Assembly (NCBI GenBank): GCA_003476445.1
Contig: DMUF01000013.1
Span: 43,865 to 53,226 of the forward strand
From: Gammaproteobacteria bacterium
GTDB taxonomy: Bacteria > Pseudomonadota > Gammaproteobacteria > Pseudomonadales > Azotimanducaceae
Direction: 5' to 3'
DNA: 9,362 nucleotides
In this document: positions 6,545 through 9,362 of the stretch, in pieces
How the letters are laid out: the number at the start of each line of letters is the position of its first letter
How positions within the stretch are numbered: the stretch's first letter is position 1
Program-made: the position numbers and the translations under genes
The notes under the pieces: generated by a model
The model's database searches: none
Seen by the model: the letters and a program-made list of their open reading frames with translations, nothing else
What the model was told of the DNA's origin: nothing

Positions 6545-7072
6545 TCAGTCGACCATTTCCTTCAACCGCTTGAGTGCGGTGACACGCACGCGAACGGATG
6601 CAGGCTTGGCTGCGATCACGATTTCCTCGCCGGTCTTGGGGTTGCGACCGGTGCGCTTCTTCGTGGCGGGACGCTTGGCCGCGCGGATCTTGACCAGGCC
6701 GGGCAGCGTGAACTCGCCGACCGCCTTCTTGCGGATGTGGCGTTCGATCAGTGACTCAAGTTCGGTCAGCACGGAATCGATCTGCTTGCGGGATAGCTGA
6801 GTGCGTTCCGCCAGCTCATTCAGAATGCCGGTCTTGGTCATCTTGGCCGTGACGGCTGCAGGAGCTTTGGCGGCTGCAGGAGCTTTGGCCGCTGCAGGAG
6901 CTTTGGCAGCTGCCGGAGCTTTTGCCGCAGGCTTGGCGGCCGGCTTGGCTGCTGCTTTCGCGGCGGGCGCCTTCTTCTCAGCCTTGGCGGCAGGGGCTTT
7001 CTTCTCAGCCTTCGGGGCCTTCGGCGCCTTGGCGGCAGGGGCCTTGGCTGCGGGAGCTTTCTTCGTTGCCAT
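6545..7072 (-). CDS. HU-family histone-like DNA-binding protein with long Ala/Lys/Pro N-terminal tail
   Basis: The 175-residue protein has two parts. Residues 1 to about 77 are almost only Ala, Lys and Pro (KKAPAAK, KAEKKAPAAK and APAAAK units), resembling eukaryotic H1-type tails. Residues about 78-175 form an HU domain: MTKTGILNELAERTQLSRKQ, GEFTLPGLVKIRAAKRPATKK and the DNA-binding-arm signature GRNPKTGEEIVI (142-153), then RVRVTALKRLKEMV. HU dimers bend and compact DNA; Lys-rich tails are known in HU proteins of Deinococcus (N-terminal) and mycobacteria (C-terminal) and add nonspecific DNA contact. Ordinary HU is about 90 residues, so this one is nearly doubled. AGGTGA lies 6 nt before the ATG. 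Upstream is a promoter-like pair and a long leader. The tail is encoded by near-identical 18-bp repeats, so its length may vary between strains. Confidence 0.93.
   Translation of the reverse strand: MATKKAPAAKAPAAKAPKAPKAEKKAPAAKAEKKAPAAKAAAKPAAKPAAKAPAAAKAPAAAKAPAAAKAPAAVTAKMTKTGILNELAERTQLSRKQIDSVLTELESLIERHIRKKAVGEFTLPGLVKIRAAKRPATKKRTGRNPKTGEEIVIAAKPASVRVRVTALKRLKEMVD
6854..6925 (-). repeat. Four tandem 18-bp repeats inside the HU-family gene
   Basis: The plus-strand unit GGCTGCAGGAGCTTTGGC occurs exactly at 6854-6871 and 6872-6889, with one change at 6890-6907 and several at 6908-6925. Each unit encodes one six-residue APAAAK step (in register) of the protein tail. The first copies are almost identical even at third codon positions, which suggests recent duplication by slippage or recombination rather than selection on the protein alone. 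Confidence 0.85.
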
Positions 7073-7189
7073 CGGTGATCACCTGTTCGTTTGATGTGGC
7101 TTGGGAAGGCGTTGTGCCGAACAATTCCGCACTAGTCTGGAGACGTCGGGGTTTCGTCTGGTCATTCGCTCCCGCTTCCGATCACGCGC

Positions 7190-7254
7190 GCGGCTTGTGA
7201 GAGCCGCAGCACATTGGGAAAGTCCGTGTAAAAGGCCGCCCCAATGACGCGGCT
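7190..7254. repeat. Nested inverted repeats with three alternating arms
   Basis: On the plus strand, AGCCGC (7202-7207) and CATTGGG (7212-7218) are matched by CCCAATG (7240-7246) and GCGGCT (7249-7254), giving a 6-bp and a 7-bp stem separated by a small internal loop. A further GCGGCT at 7190-7195 can pair with the same AGCCGC across a 6-nt loop. The middle arm therefore has two mutually exclusive partners. The outer arm touches the -10 box of the promoter reading toward the HU-family gene. Confidence 0.5.
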
Positions 7255-7282
7255 TTATAGCCGATCACCCGAGGGCAGGCAA
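7254..7282 (-). promoter_or_regulatory. Sigma-70-type promoter for the HU-family gene
   Basis: On the minus strand, TTGCCT (7282-7277, 4 of 6 to TTGACA) and TATAAA (7259-7254, 5 of 6 to TATAAT) are separated by exactly 17 nt. Transcription would start near 7247, leaving an unusually long leader of about 175 nt before the ATG at 7072. The match is good for this GC-rich DNA. Confidence 0.6.
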
Positions 7283-7374
7283 CAAAAAACAAGCGGAATT
7301 GCTGTATTTTTGCTGGTAATTCTTGGATCATGCGCGCCCTGCACGGCCATCGCTGGAGCGTTGGGAAAGACATC

Positions 7375-7710
7375 ATGCCGATCTACGAATATCGCTGTGG
7401 CAACTGCGGTCACGAGCTAGAAACGCTGCAGAAACTCAGCGAGGCGCCGCTGCGCCTGTGTCCTGCCTGCGGTCAGGAAGCCCTGAGCAAGAATGTCTCG
7501 GCCGCCGGTTTCCGCCTCAAGGGTGGCGGTTGGTACGAGACCGATTTCAAGAGCGGCAGTAAGCGCAACGTGGCGTCGGACGCAGGCAGCGGCGACAGCG
7601 GCGGATCATCGAGCGCGGGCGCCTCTGCGGCAGCGAGCAGCGCAACCTCGAGTACCAGCTCGTCGTCAGGCAGCAGCTCCTCATCCGGCGGCAGCGCGGC
7701 GGCGGACTGA
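7375..7710 (+). CDS. FmdB-family zinc-ribbon protein
   Basis: The 111-residue protein begins MPIYEYRCGNCGHELE, the hallmark of the FmdB/CxxC regulatory protein family. A zinc ribbon is formed by Cys8, Cys11, Cys29 and Cys32 (RCGNCG and LCPACG). Residues about 50-62 (FRLKGGGWYETDF) complete the conserved core. After about residue 68 the protein is a low-complexity Ser/Gly/Ala tail ending AAAD. The family was named for a putative regulator of formamidase, but the function of most members is unknown. The Met at 7375 is chosen because the family starts MPIYEY and GGGA lies 8 nt upstream; an in-frame ATG at 7330 would add 15 unmatched residues. It is 34 nt upstream of aspS, a pairing common in proteobacteria, so the two are probably cotranscribed. 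Confidence 0.92.
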   Translation: MPIYEYRCGNCGHELETLQKLSEAPLRLCPACGQEALSKNVSAAGFRLKGGGWYETDFKSGSKRNVASDAGSGDSGGSSSAGASAAASSATSSTSSSSGSSSSSGGSAAAD

Positions 7711-7744
7711 GCCCGCCCTAACGACAGCACAGGAAACGAACGGC

Positions 7745-9362
7745 ATGCGCACACATTACTGCGGCGATCTCGGTGTACAACAGATCGGTGAACAGGTCAC
7801 GGTCTGTGGCTGGGTACATCGTCGGCGCGACCACGGCGGCGTCATTTTCCTCGATGTGCGCGACCGCACGGGCATCGTGCAGTTTGTCTACGATCCGGAT
7901 ACGGAGGACAGTTTCGCGACGGCCGACCGCGTACGCAGCGAATACGTGCTGCGGCTCACCGGACGCGTGCGCGCGCGCCCGACAGGAACGGTGAACGACG
8001 ATATGCGCACCGGCGCCATCGAGGTGCTTGGGGCCACGCTCGAAATTTTGAACGCGTCGCTGACGCCACCCTTTCAGCTTGACGAGTATTCGGACGCCGG
8101 CGAGGACGTGCGGCTGCGTCACCGCTACCTCGATCTGCGCCGTCCGGAACTGCAGGAACGGCTGATGCTCCGTGCGCGCATTACCAGCGTCGTGCGCAGC
8201 TATCTTGAGGAACAGGGCTTTCTCGACATCGAGACACCCACCCTGACCAAGGCCACGCCGGAGGGTGCACGCGACTACCTGGTGCCGAGCCGCACCCACC
8301 CCGGGCAGTTCTTTGCACTGCCGCAATCGCCGCAGCTGTTCAAGCAGCTCTTGATGGTTGCCGGCATGGATCGGTATTACCAGATTGCGCGCTGCTATCG
8401 GGATGAAGACCTGCGTCACGATCGTCAGCCGGAGTTCACCCAGATCGACATCGAGGCATCGTTCGTCGAACAGTCCGACATTCAGGAACTCGTGGAAGAG
8501 TTGTTGCGCACGGTGTTTCGCAAGGTTCTCGCCCTCGAGCTGCCGCCGTTTCCGGTGCTCACCTGGGCAGAAGCCATGCGTCGTTTCGGTAGTGACAAGC
8601 CGGATCTGCGCAACCCGCTGGAACTCGTGGATGTCGCCGATCTGCTGCGGAACGTCGAGTTCAAGGTGTTCAACGGGCCTGCGAACGATGCGGAAGGCCG
8701 TGTTGTCGCGCTGCGTGCCCCGGGTGCCAGTTCGCTGTCGCGCAAGGTTATCGACGACTACACCGGGTTTGTGGCGCGCTTCGGTGCCCGTGGTCTCGCC
8801 TATATCAAGGTGAACGAGCGAGCGGCGGGTATCGATGGCTTGCAGTCGCCGATCGTGAAATTTCTGCCTGCGGAAGTCGTCGAGGGGATCCTCGACCGCA
8901 CCGGCGCGAAGGATGGCGATATCGTTTTCTTCGGCGCTGACAAGGCGCCGGTTGTGGCAGATGCCATGGGTGCCCTGCGTAATCAGCTCGCGCGTGATCT
9001 CAACCTGCTCGCTCCGGGCTGGGCGCCCTGCTGGGTGGTTGAGTGGCCGCTCTTCGAACGCGGCAAGGATGGCTCGCTGTCGCCTGCCCATCATCCGTTC
9101 ACGCGTCCCACGTGTACGCCGGAAGCGTTGCGTGCCGACCCTGCGAGCGCGCATGCTGCCGCGTACGACATCGTGCTGAACGGGTATGAACTGGGCGGCG
9201 GATCGCTGCGAATTCATGACCAGGCGATGCAGAACGCCGTCTTCGACGTGCTGGGTCTCGGTCAGGAAGCGAATGCCAAGTTCGGATTTCTGCTCGACGC
9301 GCTTCAGTATGGCGCCCCGCCTCATGGCGGGCTCGCAATCGGCCTCGACCGCCTGGTCATGC
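7745..9362 (+). CDS. aspS: Aspartyl-tRNA synthetase, probably non-discriminating (3' end cut by window)
   Basis: The frame is open from the ATG at 7745 to the window edge, 539 codons of an expected 590 or so. AGGAAA lies 8 nt upstream of the start. The N-terminal OB-fold anticodon domain contains GWVHRRRDHGGVIFLDVRDR (22-41). The class II core follows with EGARDYLVPSR, QSPQLFKQLLM (194-204, aspartate site) and motif 2 around RCYRDEDLRHDRQPEF (216-231). The bacterial GAD insertion covers roughly residues 285-425, and motif 3 begins GLAIGLDRLVM (529-539). The enzyme charges tRNA with aspartate in the cytoplasm. His30 after RRRD and Gly81 in RPTGT match the residues associated with relaxed tRNA specificity in Pseudomonas aeruginosa AspRS, which also charges tRNA-Asn. 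The missing 3' part should hold only the end of the catalytic domain. Confidence 0.97.
   Translation, partial: MRTHYCGDLGVQQIGEQVTVCGWVHRRRDHGGVIFLDVRDRTGIVQFVYDPDTEDSFATADRVRSEYVLRLTGRVRARPTGTVNDDMRTGAIEVLGATLEILNASLTPPFQLDEYSDAGEDVRLRHRYLDLRRPELQERLMLRARITSVVRSYLEEQGFLDIETPTLTKATPEGARDYLVPSRTHPGQFFALPQSPQLFKQLLMVAGMDRYYQIARCYRDEDLRHDRQPEFTQIDIEASFVEQSDIQELVEELLRTVFRKVLALELPPFPVLTWAEAMRRFGSDKPDLRNPLELVDVADLLRNVEFKVFNGPANDAEGRVVALRAPGASSLSRKVIDDYTGFVARFGARGLAYIKVNERAAGIDGLQSPIVKFLPAEVVEGILDRTGAKDGDIVFFGADKAPVVADAMGALRNQLARDLNLLAPGWAPCWVVEWPLFERGKDGSLSPAHHPFTRPTCTPEALRADPASAHAAAYDIVLNGYELGGGSLRIHDQAMQNAVFDVLGLGQEANAKFGFLLDALQYGAPPHGGLAIGLDRLVM

Larger units (their letters stand above)
7073..7374. 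other. Intergenic region between the divergent HU-family gene and fmdB
   Basis: This 302-nt stretch holds the leader and promoter of the HU-family gene (minus) and the upstream region of fmdB (plus). It is locally AT-richer at 7280-7325. I found inverted repeats within 7190-7254. For fmdB there is only a weak extended -10-like TGGTAATTC near 7314-7322 without a well-spaced -35. I see no open frame with coding character and no tRNA-like fold. Confidence 0.6.

Noticed and set aside
6854..6925. Short regular repeats as a possible CRISPR array
   Set aside because: The 18-bp units are directly contiguous with no spacers and stay in frame within a coding tail.
6801..7094. Ala/Gly-rich plus-strand frame resembling a membrane protein
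   Set aside because: It is the complement of the Ala/Lys/Pro tail of the HU-family gene; the apparent hydrophobic repeats come from the 18-bp DNA repeats.
7330..7374. Upstream in-frame ATG as the fmdB start
   Set aside because: The extra 15 residues do not match the family, which begins MPIYEY, and the ATG at 7330 has no good ribosome site.
7718..9325. A 535-codon open frame on the minus strand opposite aspS
   Set aside because: It lies exactly antisense to a fully recognisable AspRS, has no family resemblance, and is explained by GC-rich codon bias leaving the complementary frame free of stops.

Overview
This is a GC-rich, densely packed chromosomal segment from a bacterium, most likely a gammaproteobacterium. 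The evidence is a prolyl-tRNA synthetase of the E. coli type with an inserted editing domain, an aspartyl-tRNA synthetase that closely resembles the Pseudomonas enzyme, an fmdB-aspS pair, and a wrbA / DUF2069 / TlpA-like / proS neighbourhood. From memory, P. aeruginosa has the same genes near PA0948-PA0963. I cannot name a genus. There is no sign of a mobile element, CRISPR array, phage gene, rRNA or tRNA.

Layout. Positions 1-3078 (+) hold an acyl-CoA operon: the 3' part of an alpha-methylacyl-CoA racemase-type CaiB/BaiF enzyme, a propionyl-CoA synthetase (prpE) 25 nt downstream, and a small antibiotic-biosynthesis-monooxygenase (ABM) domain protein whose GTG start overlaps the prpE stop. Positions 3046-4037 (-) hold a two-gene unit, a WrbA-like quinone oxidoreductase followed by a DUF2069 membrane protein, coupled by an ATGA overlap. 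Facing away from it, 4161-4703 (+) encodes a TlpA-like thioredoxin with a lipoprotein-like signal, preceded by a perfect TATAAT. Positions 4695-6389 (-) are proS, and 6545-7072 (-) encode an HU-family DNA-binding protein with a roughly 75-residue Ala/Lys/Pro tail at its N-terminus. From 7375 (+) run fmdB and aspS; aspS is cut by the window edge after residue 539.

How the genes fit together. The first operon suggests catabolism of branched or side-chain acyl-CoAs: epimerisation of a 2-methylacyl-CoA, and activation of propionate or a similar short acid. The rest is housekeeping: translation (two tRNA synthetases), nucleoid structure, and redox or thiol functions. The AspRS carries a His and a Gly associated with non-discriminating enzymes, which predicts that Asn-tRNA is made through GatCAB.

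The intergenic DNA is short. The two stretches with real structure are 6390-6544, between the HU gene and proS, with a strong GC hairpin plus a competing pairing partner; and 7073-7374, between the HU gene and fmdB, with a credible promoter reading into the HU gene and nested inverted repeats. I see no clear undescribed multigene system. The best leads are the HU tail with its 18-bp DNA repeats, the two structured leaders and the AspRS specificity prediction.
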